From assembly GCF_003605475.1 (NCBI RefSeq), contig NZ_RAHX01000001.1:62001-126000 (forward strand): a stretch of 64,000 bases of DNA, in the 5' to 3' direction. The notes beneath the pieces were generated by a model. That model was not told the origin of the DNA and searched no databases. It saw nothing but the letters and a program-made list of their open reading frames with translations. Made by a program: the position numbers and the translations under genes. Source of the stretch: Aurantiacibacter aquimixticola (lineage in GTDB: Bacteria > Pseudomonadota > Alphaproteobacteria > Sphingomonadales > Sphingomonadaceae). Each line of letters opens with the position of its first letter. Position 1 is the stretch's first letter. Shown one piece after another: positions 7,807 through 16,781 of the stretch.

Positions 7807-8309
7807 CGTCCGATCGCGGCGAGCAACTCGGCGATCACCGCATCCTCCTCTTCGGCCAGCGTGGCAACGGCGGCGCGGTCATCGGCGATGGGCGCGATGG
7901 CTTCGCCTTCGCTCGAAGCTGCGACATAGAGCCTGTCGAGGTCTGCAAGCGAGATCATCACCTCGCCGCGATGCGTTTCCAGGCCGGCCACCGCGACCTG
8001 TGCGACGGACCACGCTTCGCTTCCGATCCCGGCGCCTTGCGCGGCGTTCGCACGGCGGCGCGCTTCCGGTACGGCGGCAAGGAAACGACCGTGGGCTGCC
8101 CGCGCTGCGTCGACCAAATCCTCCGTTCTCGATAGCACCGCCGGCGCAGGTGGCGGCGGAACATACGGCTCCGGCTCGATAGTGCCGGTGATGCGTTCGG
8201 CATCGCGAATCGCCAGCGAGGGATATTCGCCGTCGGGTGCGGCGCAGCCTGCCAGAAGTGGCAGGAGGGCTCCGAAAAGAGCGCATTGAATGGCTCGGCG
8301 CGCTTGCAT
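7803..8309 (-). CDS. Putative lipoprotein of unknown function
   Basis: About 168 residues. A signal peptide ends in the lipobox LLAGC, predicting a lipid-anchored envelope protein. The mature part starts with a Pro-rich segment (EPEPYVPPPPAPAV), then is Ala/Glu-rich and probably helical. Three start codons occur in a row (GTG-ATG-ATG, 8315 to 8307); the last ATG at 8309 has the best distance to AGGAGG. Its stop overlaps the Fnr-type start by four bases, so the two are co-transcribed. No family recognised. Confidence 0.7.
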   Translation of the reverse strand: MQARRAIQCALFGALLPLLAGCAAPDGEYPSLAIRDAERITGTIEPEPYVPPPPAPAVLSRTEDLVDAARAAHGRFLAAVPEARRRANAAQGAGIGSEAWSVAQVAVAGLETHRGEVMISLADLDRLYVAASSEGEAIAPIADDRAAVATLAEEEDAVIAELLAAIGR

Positions 8310-8385
8310 CATCACCTCCTGGCCCTACATCGCCAAAGGAGCGTTATCCAGCGCGCAAATGACGCGTTTTCGGCCCAGCGAGCGG

Positions 8386-8414
8386 TTGACAGCCCAATAC
8401 GCTTGGCGTAACGG
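8386..8414 (+). promoter_or_regulatory. Candidate rplU promoter
   Basis: TTGACA at 8386-8391, a 17-base spacer, then TAACGG at 8409-8414. The -35 is perfect and the -10 is weak, which is common for alphaproteobacterial housekeeping promoters. It predicts a leader of about 85-90 bases before the rplU ATG. Confidence 0.5.
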
Positions 8415-8428
8415 CGGCGTTCTTCGCG

Positions 8429-8451
8429 GTGCCCTTATGGGCGCCCTTTTT
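8429..8451 (+). promoter_or_regulatory. Hairpin plus U-tract in the rplU leader
   Basis: GTGCCC-TTAT-GGGCGC (8429-8444, six pairs with one G-U) is followed by CCTTTTT. A second small stem CCCGC-TGAT-GCGGG follows at about 8460-8473. Placed between promoter and ribosome site of a ribosomal protein operon, this resembles an attenuator or an r-protein autoregulatory leader; which one cannot be told from sequence. Confidence 0.45.
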
Positions 8452-8506
8452 GTTGTTGCCCCGCTGATGCGGGTGCGGGAACACCAGATAAACGGAATTA
8501 GGCACC

Positions 8507-9040
8507 ATGTTCGCAGTAGTGCGCACGGGCGGCAAGCAGTATCGCGTCGCCGAAGGAGACAAGATCGCAGTCGAGAAACTGGCGGGTGACGCTGGTGAGA
8601 CGATCACGCTGGGCGATGTCCTGCTGGCCGGCGAGGGCGCCGACATGGCGGATGCTTCCAAGGTCACGGTCTCGGCGGAAATCATTGCTCAGGCCAAGTC
8701 TGAGAAGGTCACCGTCTTCAAGAAGCGTCGCCGTCACAACTATCGCCGCAAGAACGGCCACCGCCAGCAGATGACGCTGCTGCGCATCGTGGGTGTCGGC
8801 GAAGGCAAGAAGGCTGCCGCCAAGAAGGCCGCGCCGAAGAAGGAAGAGGCTCCCAAGAAGGAAGCCGCGACCGAGGCGAAGAACGCTCCGGCCAAGAAGG
8901 CCGAAACGAAGAAGGCTCCAGCGAAGAAGGCCGCTGCCAAGAAGGAAGCTACTGCCAAGAAGCCGGTCGCCAAAAAGGCTGCGCCCAAGAAGGCCGCCGC
9001 AACCAAGAAGAGTGCCGACAAGTCGGCCGACAAGAAGTAA
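8507..9040 (+). CDS. rplU: 50S ribosomal protein L21 with Lys/Ala-rich tail
   Basis: 177 residues. The first about 105 are a standard L21 ([18 protein letters not shown], then [20 protein letters not shown]). The remaining about 72 residues are a repetitive KKAA/APKK/AKKA tail resembling histone H1-like termini, probably disordered and able to contact RNA or DNA (inference). Typical L21 is near 103 residues; sphingomonads often have such extensions. rpmA follows 12 bases later, the universal L21-L27 operon. Confidence 0.95.
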   Translation: MFAVVRTGGKQYRVAEGDKIAVEKLAGDAGETITLGDVLLAGEGADMADASKVTVSAEIIAQAKSEKVTVFKKRRRHNYRRKNGHRQQMTLLRIVGVGEGKKAAAKKAAPKKEEAPKKEAATEAKNAPAKKAETKKAPAKKAAAKKEATAKKPVAKKAAPKKAAATKKSADKSADKK

Positions 9041-9052
9041 GGATCACGAACG

Positions 9053-9322
9053 ATGGCACATAAGAAAGCAGGCGGTTCATCGCGTAACGGTCGCGATTCG
9101 GCCGGTCGTCGCCTCGGTGTGAAGAAGTTCGGCAGCCAGGAAGTTATTCCGGGCAACATCATCGTGCGCCAGCGCGGCACCAAGTTCTATCCGGGCAGCA
9201 ATGTCGGGATGGGCAAGGACCACACGCTGTTCGCGCTCGTCGAAGGCGTCGTGCGATTCCACGATGGCAAGCTTGGCCGCAAATACGTTTCGGTCGATGC
9301 CATGGCGCAAGCTGCCGAATAA
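9053..9322 (+). CDS. rpmA: 50S ribosomal protein L27
   Basis: 89 residues beginning [20 protein letters not shown] and GVKKFGSQ, the invariant L27 N-terminus that reaches toward the peptidyl transferase centre. Complete and of normal length. An AAGGA ribosome site lies about 10 bases upstream. Two strong hairpins downstream end the operon. Confidence 0.96.
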   Translation: MAHKKAGGSSRNGRDSAGRRLGVKKFGSQEVIPGNIIVRQRGTKFYPGSNVGMGKDHTLFALVEGVVRFHDGKLGRKYVSVDAMAQAAE

Positions 9323-9339
9323 ACGGACGATCCGATGAA

Positions 9340-9367
9340 GGGGCCGTCCACCGGGATGGCCCCTTTC
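9340..9367 (+). terminator. First rpmA terminator hairpin
   Basis: GGGGCCGTCC and GGATGGCCCC pair over 10 positions (one G-U) around the loop ACCG, followed by a short CTTT. Located 18 bases after the rpmA stop. Confidence 0.7.
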
Positions 9368-9395
9368 GGAACATGACAATCCGAAAAGCTGGAAG

Positions 9396-9424
9396 GAGAT
9401 GGGGCCGCCCCGTCTCCTTTTTTG
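9396..9424 (+). terminator. Second rpmA terminator, strong intrinsic
   Basis: GGAGATGGGG-CCG-CCCCGTCTCC forms a 10-bp stem (one G-U) and runs directly into TTTTT. This is a canonical Rho-independent terminator and separates rplU-rpmA from the acetyltransferase gene. Confidence 0.85.
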
Positions 9425-9495
9425 ATTCTCTTTCCTCGTTTTGACGCATCGGCAGCCCAATGGAGGCGGGCGCCGGGGCATGAGGGAGAAGCAAG

Positions 9496-10032
9496 ATGTT
9501 CATGCGTACCGAGAGGCTGTTCCTGCGGCCGATATTTCCCGAAGACTGGCGCGGCGTCTTTCGCGGCATCGCGGTCCCCGGCATCGTGCGCAATCTTGCC
9601 CGCGCGCCCTGGCCGTATGGCGAGGAGGACGCGCGCAGCTTTTGCGCAGGAGCGGCCGATGGCGATGGGCATCGCTTCGCCATCACCCTTCCCGAAACGC
9701 GCGAAGCACCGCTGATCGGGCTGATCGGTTTCGACCCGGACGAGGAAGGTGCTTTCGAGCTAGGCTACTGGATAGGGGAGGCGTGGCAGGGGCGAGGCTA
9801 CGCCACAGAGGCCGCGCACGGTGTGCTGGCAATCACCGATGCACTTGGGATCGAGGCAGTCGGCGCGGGTCATTTTCTCGACAATCCGGCGAGCGGCCGT
9901 GTGCTTCGCAAGCTGGGCTTCGCGGAAACTGGAGAGGTGCGTCTGACAGCCTGTGCGGGACGAGGCGGAGAGCAAGTGCCGACGCGGCGCTATATCCGCC
10001 GGATGCCGATGGCGCATCCACAAGCTGCATGA
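9496..10032 (+). CDS. GNAT family N-acetyltransferase (RimJ/RimL-like)
   Basis: 178 residues with the Acetyltransf_3 layout: TERLFLRPIFPEDW at the start, LGYWIGEAWQGRGYATEA as the acetyl-CoA-binding motif A (Q/RxxGxG/A), then FLDNPASGRVLRKLGF, the motif B of RimJ-like enzymes. The substrate is unknown; ribosomal protein or small-molecule N-termini are typical. The ATG at 9496 has GGGAGAAG about seven bases upstream. It converges with the ferritin-like hydrolase gene (4-base gap). Confidence 0.82.
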   Translation: MFMRTERLFLRPIFPEDWRGVFRGIAVPGIVRNLARAPWPYGEEDARSFCAGAADGDGHRFAITLPETREAPLIGLIGFDPDEEGAFELGYWIGEAWQGRGYATEAAHGVLAITDALGIEAVGAGHFLDNPASGRVLRKLGFAETGEVRLTACAGRGGEQVPTRRYIRRMPMAHPQAA

Positions 10033-10036
10033 TCGT

Positions 10037-10888
10037 TCAGGCGGTTTCGGTTTCGCGCTGCTGAGCGCTTTCCCACCGCTCGATCAGATCGCGATCGTCG
10101 ATATCCCACGGGTGGAAGCCTGGCTTGAACCAGGCGAGCCATGGCCGGGCGATCCGGCGCAGCATGCCGGGGCTTACTGTCAGGTAACGGATCAACCGCA
10201 GTCGCGCGCCGAGACCGGTGATGCCGTCCTGCGCCAGCAGATCGAGCGCGTCGCGCATGCGATTACGCAGGAACCGGACGGTAACGCGCAGCATGACGAT
10301 GTTTCGCAAAAGCCACCGCTTGCGATCGGGCCAATCGCGTGTCGCGTGTAACCAGGTGTCGTAAGCGACGGATTTGTGCTCGATTTCCTCGACCGAGTGC
10401 CAAGCCCAGAGTTCCGGATCACCCATGCCGTGGCTGATGTGGCGATCCGGCGATTTCAGGAATTCGTGCGCGAACATCGCCGTGAAATGCTCGAGCGCGG
10501 CTGTGATGGCGAGCTGCACGATGGGCGGCGCCTTGTGCGTATCGGCGACAAGATCGGCGATGCGCTCGTCGATCACGTCCATCTCGTAACCGGCATCGGC
10601 AATCGCGCGATTGAAAGCGAGGTGTTCTCGCGAGTGATTGACTTCCTGCTTGACGAAATCGCGGATCTCGCTCGCCAGCGGTTCGGATACGCCATCGCGG
10701 TGCAGCTTCACGGCATCGATGAACATGGCTTCGCCGCGCGGGAAGCTGGCGGAAAGCGCGGCGAACCAGGCCGAAGCGACGGGATCCAGGCCACGCTCCC
10801 TCCTCACATCACGCGCAAAGCGCAGGTTCCGCACGGTCAGCGTCGTTTCGGCGCGGCGCTCGGCTTGCCAGTGGGGATGCGCAGTCAT
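10037..10888 (-). CDS. Predicted metal-dependent hydrolase (COG3687 family)
   Basis: 283 residues. The family pattern is visible: FPRGEAMFIDAV, FVKQEVNHSREHLAFN, AALEHFTAMFAHEF and WHSVEEIEHKSVAYD. The spaced E/H pairs (E-x-x-H) suggest a di-iron helical bundle. Substrate unknown. The ATG at 10888 has GAGGCGAG upstream. It diverges from a TetR regulator across 59 bases with an imperfect dyad, so control by that regulator is likely. Confidence 0.75.
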   Translation of the reverse strand: MTAHPHWQAERRAETTLTVRNLRFARDVRRERGLDPVASAWFAALSASFPRGEAMFIDAVKLHRDGVSEPLASEIRDFVKQEVNHSREHLAFNRAIADAGYEMDVIDERIADLVADTHKAPPIVQLAITAALEHFTAMFAHEFLKSPDRHISHGMGDPELWAWHSVEEIEHKSVAYDTWLHATRDWPDRKRWLLRNIVMLRVTVRFLRNRMRDALDLLAQDGITGLGARLRLIRYLTVSPGMLRRIARPWLAWFKPGFHPWDIDDRDLIERWESAQQRETETA

Positions 10889-10908
10889 AGTCTCGCCTCT
10901 GTAACACA

Positions 10909-10924
10909 TGCTGGACTGACAGCA
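10909..10924. promoter_or_regulatory. Candidate TetR operator in divergent region
   Basis: TGCTG-N6-CAGCA (10909-10924) lies midway between the hydrolase start (10888) and the TetR start (10948), flanked by AACACA on the left and GTGTAAA on the right. Short dyads of this type in divergent tetR intergenic regions are usually the autoregulatory operator; this one is inferred from position and symmetry only. Confidence 0.4.
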
Positions 10925-10947
10925 GTGTAAATAGGAAACTGACACTC

Positions 10948-11544
10948 ATGTCAACAAGGAAGCGTCTGAGTCCCGAGGAAAGCCGCGCCGCTGCGCTGGA
11001 AGCTGCGCGGGTCTTGCTGATCGAGGCGGGCCCACAGGCGGTGACGCTGAAAGCCGTCGCGGGCCGGGTGGGGCGCACGCATGCCAACCTTCTGCACCAT
11101 TTCGGCAGCGCCGCCGGGCTGCAGAAGGAGCTTGCCCGCCACCTGGCGCAGACGGTGTGCAATTCCATCATGGATGCGGTCGAGGCAACCCGCGCCGGGA
11201 TCGGCAGCCCGCGCGAAGTCGTCGACCTGACTTTCGATGCCTTCGGGCGCGAGGGTGGAGGGGCCTTGGCCAGCTGGATGCTCGCCTCGGGCAATGAGGA
11301 CGCGCTCGACCCGATAATCGAGGCGATTCACAAACTGGTGCACGATCTCCACCCCGAAGAGACCCACGCTTCCGGCGAGCTCAAAATGCACGAGACGACT
11401 TTCACCATCGTCCTGCTGGCGTTGGGAGACGCGCTGGTCGGAGAGCAGCTGGCAGAGACGTTGTCGGTCAAGCGTTCGGTTGCGCGGGAACGGGCAGAGG
11501 AAATCCTCGTCGCCGGTTTTCTGAGCAATGGCGTCTCGGTCTAG
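10948..11544 (+). CDS. TetR family transcriptional regulator
   Basis: 198 residues. The N-terminal helix-turn-helix is clear: AALEAARVLLIEAGPQAVTLKAVA, then GRTHANLLHHFGSAAGLQKEL. The C-terminal ligand domain is not recognisable. Divergent orientation with the COG3687 hydrolase suggests that gene is its target. The start gives the expected short basic leader (MSTRKRLSPEESR). Its stop overlaps the converging ygfZ gene by four bases. Confidence 0.85.
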   Translation: MSTRKRLSPEESRAAALEAARVLLIEAGPQAVTLKAVAGRVGRTHANLLHHFGSAAGLQKELARHLAQTVCNSIMDAVEATRAGIGSPREVVDLTFDAFGREGGGALASWMLASGNEDALDPIIEAIHKLVHDLHPEETHASGELKMHETTFTIVLLALGDALVGEQLAETLSVKRSVARERAEEILVAGFLSNGVSV

Positions 11545-12269
11545 GCTTCGGTCTCCAGCTGCATCCAGTCCGGGACAAGATCCGGCGCGATATCGACGAC
11601 GCGCAGGTGATCGACGGCGAGGCCCAGATCGGGATATTCCGCCTTGCACCGTTTCTCTTCCGATCGATCCAAAGGCACCACGACGAGCCGGCGGTTGACC
11701 TTTTGCCGCCAATTCATCCGCGCTGTGTTTTCCTGCCCGATATAGCAGCCCTTGGAAAAGCTCACGCCGTTCAGTTCCGCAGCGTTGGTTTCCAGCCACA
11801 GGATGTCGCCGAGTTCGCCCTGTCCCTCTGCGACGCCATGCTTCAGTCGATGTGCGCGGTAATCGTTGTCACCGGCAGAGATCTCCTCCACAGCGCCGAT
11901 GCGCCGGAAACCGAGGTGGGACAGGCGCGGATCGGGTGCAAAACCCTCTGCGGGCGAAGCGCTCCAATACACCGCAAGTGTCGGATCGACCTCGATCGCG
12001 ATCTTGCGCCGCAGCCGATAGAGCGACAGCCTTTTGGCCAGTTCCTGTGCGTGGGCGGCTTCGCAATCGAGCAGCATGTCCATCCCATCGCGCCAGACGA
12101 ACATGTCAAACATCGCCTTGCCCTGCGGCGTAAGCAATCCGGCATAGACGGGCGTTTCACCTGTCACGTCATTGGTCAGCAAGCCTTGGAGGAAAGCCGC
12201 GCTATCCTCGGCGCCGTCCTGCGGAGACACGCGCACCACCGCGCGATCGGTCAATCTGGCCTGATTCAT
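11541..12269 (-). CDS. ygfZ: Folate-binding YgfZ/GcvT-like Fe-S cluster assembly factor
   Basis: 242 residues. The family hallmark KGCYIGQENTARM (K-G-C-Y-x-G-Q-E) is present, along with LQGLLTNDV and AGLLTPQGKAMFDMFV near the N-terminus. YgfZ/IBA57 proteins use folate to help mature [4Fe-4S] enzymes such as MiaB (known), which is also encoded in this window. The start at 12269 (MNQARLTDRAV) was chosen by the family N-terminus; a longer frame exists without a better ribosome site. It diverges from the patatin gene with only about 40 bases between starts. Confidence 0.87.
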   Translation of the reverse strand: MNQARLTDRAVVRVSPQDGAEDSAAFLQGLLTNDVTGETPVYAGLLTPQGKAMFDMFVWRDGMDMLLDCEAAHAQELAKRLSLYRLRRKIAIEVDPTLAVYWSASPAEGFAPDPRLSHLGFRRIGAVEEISAGDNDYRAHRLKHGVAEGQGELGDILWLETNAAELNGVSFSKGCYIGQENTARMNWRQKVNRRLVVVPLDRSEEKRCKAEYPDLGLAVDHLRVVDIAPDLVPDWMQLETEA

Positions 12270-12307
12270 GGGTGACAGATAGGGCGGGTGGCGACATAGG
12301 CAATGCG

Positions 12308-13132
12308 ATGATGCGCGCATACGATCAGGTGGTGTTTTCCGGGGGCGGCATTCGCTGCTTCTGGCATGGCGGATTTATGAGCGTCGTCGGCGATTTCGAG
12401 GATGTGCGTCCGGCCCGGATCAGCAGCGCATCGGGCGGCGCGCTGAGCGCGGCGACCTGGATCGGCGGGCGAGAAACCGATCTGCTTGCCGTGATGAGCG
12501 AAGCCTTTCGCCACAATTCGTCCAATGTCGATGCCGACAGCAGCAATTTCACGCCGCATCAGGAAATCTATCGTGCCGTGGTGGAGGTGACGCTCGACCA
12601 GGAAGCGATCGAGCGAATCATGGCAGGGCCGGTCTATGAGGTATACCTCTCCGTCCCTCCGAAGCACGTCGCCCCGCGTGCCGCAGCGGCGCTTTACGGC
12701 GTTCTCTACAAGCTCGACCAGGCAGTGCGATCCACGCCGCACCTCACGATGACCACTGCGGCGGGGCTACAGCATCTGTGCGTCGATGCCCGGCAGGCGG
12801 CGCGAGACGGCCGTTTGGTCGATCTGATCTGTGCCGCGGCGACGATCCCGCCCGTATTCGATGTGCCCGACTGGGATGGCAAACGCGTCCTCGACGGCGG
12901 AATGTTCGACAAGGCGCCATTGCCGAGCAGCAGCCGTGGCGAAACGCTCGTTCTGCTCACCAGCCGCTATCGCAACCTGCCGCAGACTCGCCATCGCACC
13001 TATGTCCAGCCGAGCCGCGAAGTGGCAGCGGACAAGATCGACTTCACCGATGCCAGCAAAGTGACCGATACGTGGGACCAGGGCGAGCGTGACGGCGAAG
13101 CCTGGCTGGCCAAGCAGAAAGAGGATTCATGA
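12308..13132 (+). CDS. Patatin-like phospholipase family protein
   Basis: 274 residues. The oxyanion loop GGGIRC is close to the start, the nucleophile elbow reads SASGGALSA instead of the usual GxSxG, and the catalytic aspartate is in [11 protein letters not shown] (the DGG motif). This gives the Ser-Asp dyad of patatin-type lipid acyl hydrolases. Substrate unknown. Of the two adjacent ATG codons (12308, 12311) the first is used; the GTG at 12272 would only add a poorly conserved leader. The stop overlaps pyrC by four bases (ATGA). Confidence 0.78.
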   Translation: MMRAYDQVVFSGGGIRCFWHGGFMSVVGDFEDVRPARISSASGGALSAATWIGGRETDLLAVMSEAFRHNSSNVDADSSNFTPHQEIYRAVVEVTLDQEAIERIMAGPVYEVYLSVPPKHVAPRAAAALYGVLYKLDQAVRSTPHLTMTTAAGLQHLCVDARQAARDGRLVDLICAAATIPPVFDVPDWDGKRVLDGGMFDKAPLPSSSRGETLVLLTSRYRNLPQTRHRTYVQPSREVAADKIDFTDASKVTDTWDQGERDGEAWLAKQKEDS

Positions 13133-14166
13133 CCCAATCGCTCACCATCAGGCGTCCCGACGATTGGCACGTTCACCTGCGCGATGGGGAGATGCTGGAA
13201 GGCGTGGCCGAGCATACCGCGCGCCAGTTTGCTCGCGCGATCGTCATGCCCAATCTCAGTCCGCCGGTGACGACAGCCGATGCCGCGCGCGCCTATCGAG
13301 AGCGGATCCTCGCGGCGGTGCCGGAAGGCATGGCGTTCGAGCCGTTGATGACCTGCTACCTGACCGACAAGACCGACCCAGCTGACATACGGCGCGGCTT
13401 CGCCGAAGGCGTCTTTACAGCCGCCAAGCTCTATCCGGCTGGCGCGACGACGAATTCAGACAGCGGCGTGACCGATGTCGCGAACATCCGCGGCGTGCTG
13501 GAGATGATGGCCGAGATCGGCATGGTGCTGTGCGTTCATGGCGAGGTGACCAGCGCCGACATCGACATTTTCGACCGAGAGGCCGTCTTTATCGAACGCG
13601 TTCTCGCGCCGCTGCTGGCCGACTTGCCCGCGTTGAAGGTCGTCTTCGAGCACATTACGACCGAGGACGCGGTGCGCTTCGTGGAAGGGCAGGGAGACAA
13701 CGTCGCGGCGACGATCACACCGCAGCATCTTCATATCAACCGCAACGCAATGCTAGTGGGGGGCATCCGTCCGCACGCCTATTGCCTGCCGGTTGCGAAG
13801 CGGGAGAAGCACCGTCTGGCTCTGCGCAAGGCAGCGACTTCTGGCAATCCGAAATTCTTCCTTGGCACGGATAGCGCGCCCCATGCGAGAGAAGCCAAGG
13901 AAAGCGCCTGCGGGTGCGCGGGTATCTTCAACGCGCCCTACGCGCTCGAAAGCTATCTTGCGGTGTTTGAGGAGGAAGACGCTCTGGAGCGGTTTGAAGG
14001 CTTCGCTTCGCTATATGGTCCGGCATTCTATGGTCTGCCGGTGAATGCGAACACCATCACGCTCGAAAAGCGCGATTGTGCCGTGCCAGACATTGTGGAT
14101 GCGGGAGAAGTTCGGCTCGTGCCCTTCCACGCGGGCGAGACGTTGGGCTGGACCTACACCGGCTGA
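13129..14166 (+). CDS. pyrC: Dihydroorotase
   Basis: 345 residues; catalyses reversible cyclisation of carbamoyl aspartate to dihydroorotate in pyrimidine synthesis. The metal-binding DWHVHLRDG motif (H13, H15), the carboxylated-lysine segment [16 protein letters not shown], and [13 protein letters not shown] are all present. Length equals the E. coli-type PyrC. It is translationally coupled to the patatin gene and converges with rarD, overlapping it by 13 bases. Confidence 0.94.
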   Translation: MTQSLTIRRPDDWHVHLRDGEMLEGVAEHTARQFARAIVMPNLSPPVTTADAARAYRERILAAVPEGMAFEPLMTCYLTDKTDPADIRRGFAEGVFTAAKLYPAGATTNSDSGVTDVANIRGVLEMMAEIGMVLCVHGEVTSADIDIFDREAVFIERVLAPLLADLPALKVVFEHITTEDAVRFVEGQGDNVAATITPQHLHINRNAMLVGGIRPHAYCLPVAKREKHRLALRKAATSGNPKFFLGTDSAPHAREAKESACGCAGIFNAPYALESYLAVFEEEDALERFEGFASLYGPAFYGLPVNANTITLEKRDCAVPDIVDAGEVRLVPFHAGETLGWTYTG

Positions 14167-15086
14167 GCCGTCGCGAGCCGGGACGCGCGCGATTTTCGCC
14201 AGATGTCCCAGCTGAAGATCGCAACCGCACTCCAAATTGCAATGAAGCAGATAAGCTGCGCAGGCTTCAGCGCCTCGTCGAACACTGTCAGGCCGAGCAG
14301 GAAGACGAGTGTCGGTGCGGTGAACTGGATGAAGCCGATCGTCGTGTAGGGCAAGGCGCGTGCGGCGGCGGCGAACAGGATCAGCGGGATTGCCGTCATC
14401 GGACCGCCGAGAAGGATGCCCACCGTTTCCCAGCCATCGCGCCCGAAGGCGAGGCCATCTTCCGTTGCCGCGCTCCAGCCTAGATAGGCGAGAACGAGTG
14501 GCAGCAGGATGATCGCCTCCACCGTCAATCCCTCCAGCGGGCCAGCGGCGACAGTCTTGCGGATGAGACCGTAGAAAGCGAAGCTGAGCCCGAGGACGAG
14601 ACTGATCCACAGGGTCGTAAGCGCCCCACTCGCCAGCGCCGCGACGCCGATGGCCGCCAGCCCTACGGCGCACCATTGCAGGCGCGACAAGCGCTCTCCG
14701 AGAAACACGAGGCCGAGCACCATGATGACGATCGGCAGGATGTAATATCCCAAGCTCGCCGCATAGACATACTCGGACTGGATGGCCCAGACATAGACCC
14801 ACCAATTGATCGCGATCAGCGCGGAGCTGGCGAGCAATTTCAGCAAAGTCGTGCGATCGGTGAGGCATTTCTTGAGGTGCTCAGCGCGTCCGAGATGCCA
14901 GACGACGGCAAGGCAGATCGGCAATGTCAGGAGCGTGCGCCACGCGACATACTCGCCAGCGGGCACGGCCTGCACCAGCAGCAGGTATAGCGGCATGGAG
15001 CCCCAGAACAGGTGAGCGCCGAGCCCGTAGGCGAGCGCTCTGCCGCGGGAGATGTCGCCGTCCGTCATCCGTGCGCCGCTAGACAT
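14154..15086 (-). CDS. rarD: RarD/EamA family membrane transporter
   Basis: 310 residues with about ten hydrophobic helices, the drug/metabolite transporter architecture of two EamA repeats. RarD-like landmarks: [54 protein letters not shown] and [16 protein letters not shown]. Substrate unknown. Start uncertain: ATG codons at 15086 and 15068 both lack a clear ribosome site; the first is listed. Confidence 0.83.
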   Translation of the reverse strand: MSSGARMTDGDISRGRALAYGLGAHLFWGSMPLYLLLVQAVPAGEYVAWRTLLTLPICLAVVWHLGRAEHLKKCLTDRTTLLKLLASSALIAINWWVYVWAIQSEYVYAASLGYYILPIVIMVLGLVFLGERLSRLQWCAVGLAAIGVAALASGALTTLWISLVLGLSFAFYGLIRKTVAAGPLEGLTVEAIILLPLVLAYLGWSAATEDGLAFGRDGWETVGILLGGPMTAIPLILFAAAARALPYTTIGFIQFTAPTLVFLLGLTVFDEALKPAQLICFIAIWSAVAIFSWDIWRKSRASRLATAQPV

Positions 15087-15251
15087 ATCGGTGGCTGCCC
15101 ACAAGCTTTCCGCGCAGTTGCGGTGGGTTCAGCATGGCCACGATATAAGCGGCGGCAAGCTCCGATAGAGAGATAGAGTTTCCGGGCGGTCTTCCCCTGT
15201 TGGATCGCTCCGGCTGCGCGGCCCCCGGGTCGTGTTTGTGAGGGGTCGCGC

Positions 15252-15285
15252 CAAGGCGCTCGTGCTTAGCGGCACGGGCGCCTTG
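15252..15285. terminator. Long hairpin downstream of the astD-like gene
   Basis: CAAGGCGC and GCGCCTTG close a stem that continues inward (TCGTGC with GCACGG) for about 14 pairs around the loop TTAGCG. It lies between the astD-like stop (15299, minus strand) and rarD. The plus strand continues AACTTTTC; the minus strand has no U-tract, so it is probably a terminator or 3' stabiliser without classical form. The rest of 15087-15298 holds no recognisable gene. Confidence 0.5.
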
Positions 15286-15298
15286 AACTTTTCAAATC

Positions 15299-16735
15299 TC
15301 ACTTCTCGGTGAAGCCCACCCCAACGCTGGCGCGGGGTTGCTGCATTTCGGTGCTCGTCACCGGGTAGGCACAATAATCGGCTGCGTAATAGGCGGCCGG
15401 ACGATGATTGCCCGACAAGCCGATGCCGCCGAACGGGGCGGCACTTGACGCTCCGTTGGTCGGCCGGTTCCAGTTGACGATGCCGGCGCGGATATTGGCC
15501 CAGAAGCGATTATACTGTTGCGGCGTTCCGCCTACGAGGCTGGCGGAAAGGCCAAAGCGCGTATCGTTCGCCTCGGCGATAGCCTCGTCGAATTCGTCCA
15601 CGCGGATCACCTGCAACAGCGGGCCGAAGAGTTCGACATCAGGCCGCTCCGCCATCGCCGTCGTGTCGATCAGGCCGGGCGTCAGGAACGGAAGATCGTC
15701 CTCGATGCGGCGCATATGCTTGATTGCCTTGCCGCCGTGGCTAAGCAGGTAGACAAAGCTTTCGGTCAGCTGATCGGCCGTCGCATTGTCGATCACCGGG
15801 CCCATAAAAGGTGCGGGTTCTTCGAACGGCCCGCCGATGATCATCCGGTCCGCCAGCTTCTTCGTTTCAGCGATTACCTCGTCATACATGGACGATTTCA
15901 CGATGAGCCGCCGCGCGGCGGTGCAACGCTGACCAGCGGTGGTGAAGGCCGATTGCATGATCAGCGCCGCCGCATCCTTCACCTTCGGCGTGTCCCAGAC
16001 CACGATCGGATTGTTGCCGCCCATTTCGAGCGCGACGATTTTGCCCGGCTCGGTCGCCAGCTTGCGATTGATTGCGATGCCGACCTGGGCGGAGCCGGTA
16101 AACAGCACGCCATCGACATCGTCATGCGCGACCATCGCCTTGCCCTCTTCGGGCCCGCCGATCAGCAATTGCACGACGCCTTCGGGAAGTCCGCAGCGAT
16201 TGAGCAGCTGAACCAGCTTTTCTCCGACCGCGGGGGTCTTTTCAGACGGCTTGAAGATAATGACATTGCCCGCAATCAGGGCGGGCACGATGTGGCCGTT
16301 GGGCAGATGCGCGGGGAAATTGTATGGCCCTAGCACCGTCATCACGCCGTGCGGCTTGTGCCGTAGCGCAGCGACGCCCTGCAATGCGCTGTCGAGCCTT
16401 CGCTGTCCGGTCCGCTCGGCATAGGCGGTGATCGAGATCTCGACCTTGGCGATGACGGCCTGGACTTCGGTTTTCGCCTCCCAAAGCGGCTTGCCGGTTT
16501 CGCGCGCAATAAGGTCGGCAAGCTCATCCTCGTCCTTGCGCACTTCATTGGCGAAGCGCCGGGCGAGCTCGATACGATTGGCGTGCGGCAGAGCTGCCCA
16601 TTTCGGCCAGGCCTTGCGTGCGCGCGCGACCAGCGCATCGACATCGCCATGCTCGCCGCGCCACAATTCCGTGCCTGTCGCAGGCTCGAAAGAGACCAAT
16701 TCCTGTCGTGATGCCAAAATCGGCGACCTTCCCAT
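15299..16735 (-). CDS. astD: Succinylglutamate-semialdehyde dehydrogenase (AstD-like)
   Basis: 478 residues with the aldehyde dehydrogenase core: VLGPYNFPAHLPNGHIVPALIAG, FKPSEKTP, the general-base glutamate in LEMGGNNP and the catalytic cysteine in TTAGQRCTAARR. The AHLPNGH segment and overall length fit AstD, which oxidises succinylglutamate semialdehyde in arginine catabolism. No other ast genes are in the window, so the physiological substrate should be treated as likely rather than certain. SelO lies upstream on the same strand with a 46-base gap. Confidence 0.8.
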   Translation of the reverse strand: MGRSPILASRQELVSFEPATGTELWRGEHGDVDALVARARKAWPKWAALPHANRIELARRFANEVRKDEDELADLIARETGKPLWEAKTEVQAVIAKVEISITAYAERTGQRRLDSALQGVAALRHKPHGVMTVLGPYNFPAHLPNGHIVPALIAGNVIIFKPSEKTPAVGEKLVQLLNRCGLPEGVVQLLIGGPEEGKAMVAHDDVDGVLFTGSAQVGIAINRKLATEPGKIVALEMGGNNPIVVWDTPKVKDAAALIMQSAFTTAGQRCTAARRLIVKSSMYDEVIAETKKLADRMIIGGPFEEPAPFMGPVIDNATADQLTESFVYLLSHGGKAIKHMRRIEDDLPFLTPGLIDTTAMAERPDVELFGPLLQVIRVDEFDEAIAEANDTRFGLSASLVGGTPQQYNRFWANIRAGIVNWNRPTNGASSAAPFGGIGLSGNHRPAAYYAADYCAYPVTSTEMQQPRASVGVGFTEK

Positions 16736-16781
16736 TATCTTTGGCGCAAGTTCTTAGAGCGAAGCGAGAAGGGAAGCAAAG

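Noticed and set aside
14806..14819. Near-FNR palindrome TTGATCGCGATCAG
   Set aside because: It has one mismatch and lies inside rarD coding sequence far from any start.
15105..15251. Possible RNA gene between rarD and the astD-like gene
   Set aside because: No cloverleaf, T-loop sequence or CCA end could be found, and no riboswitch pattern known to me fits.
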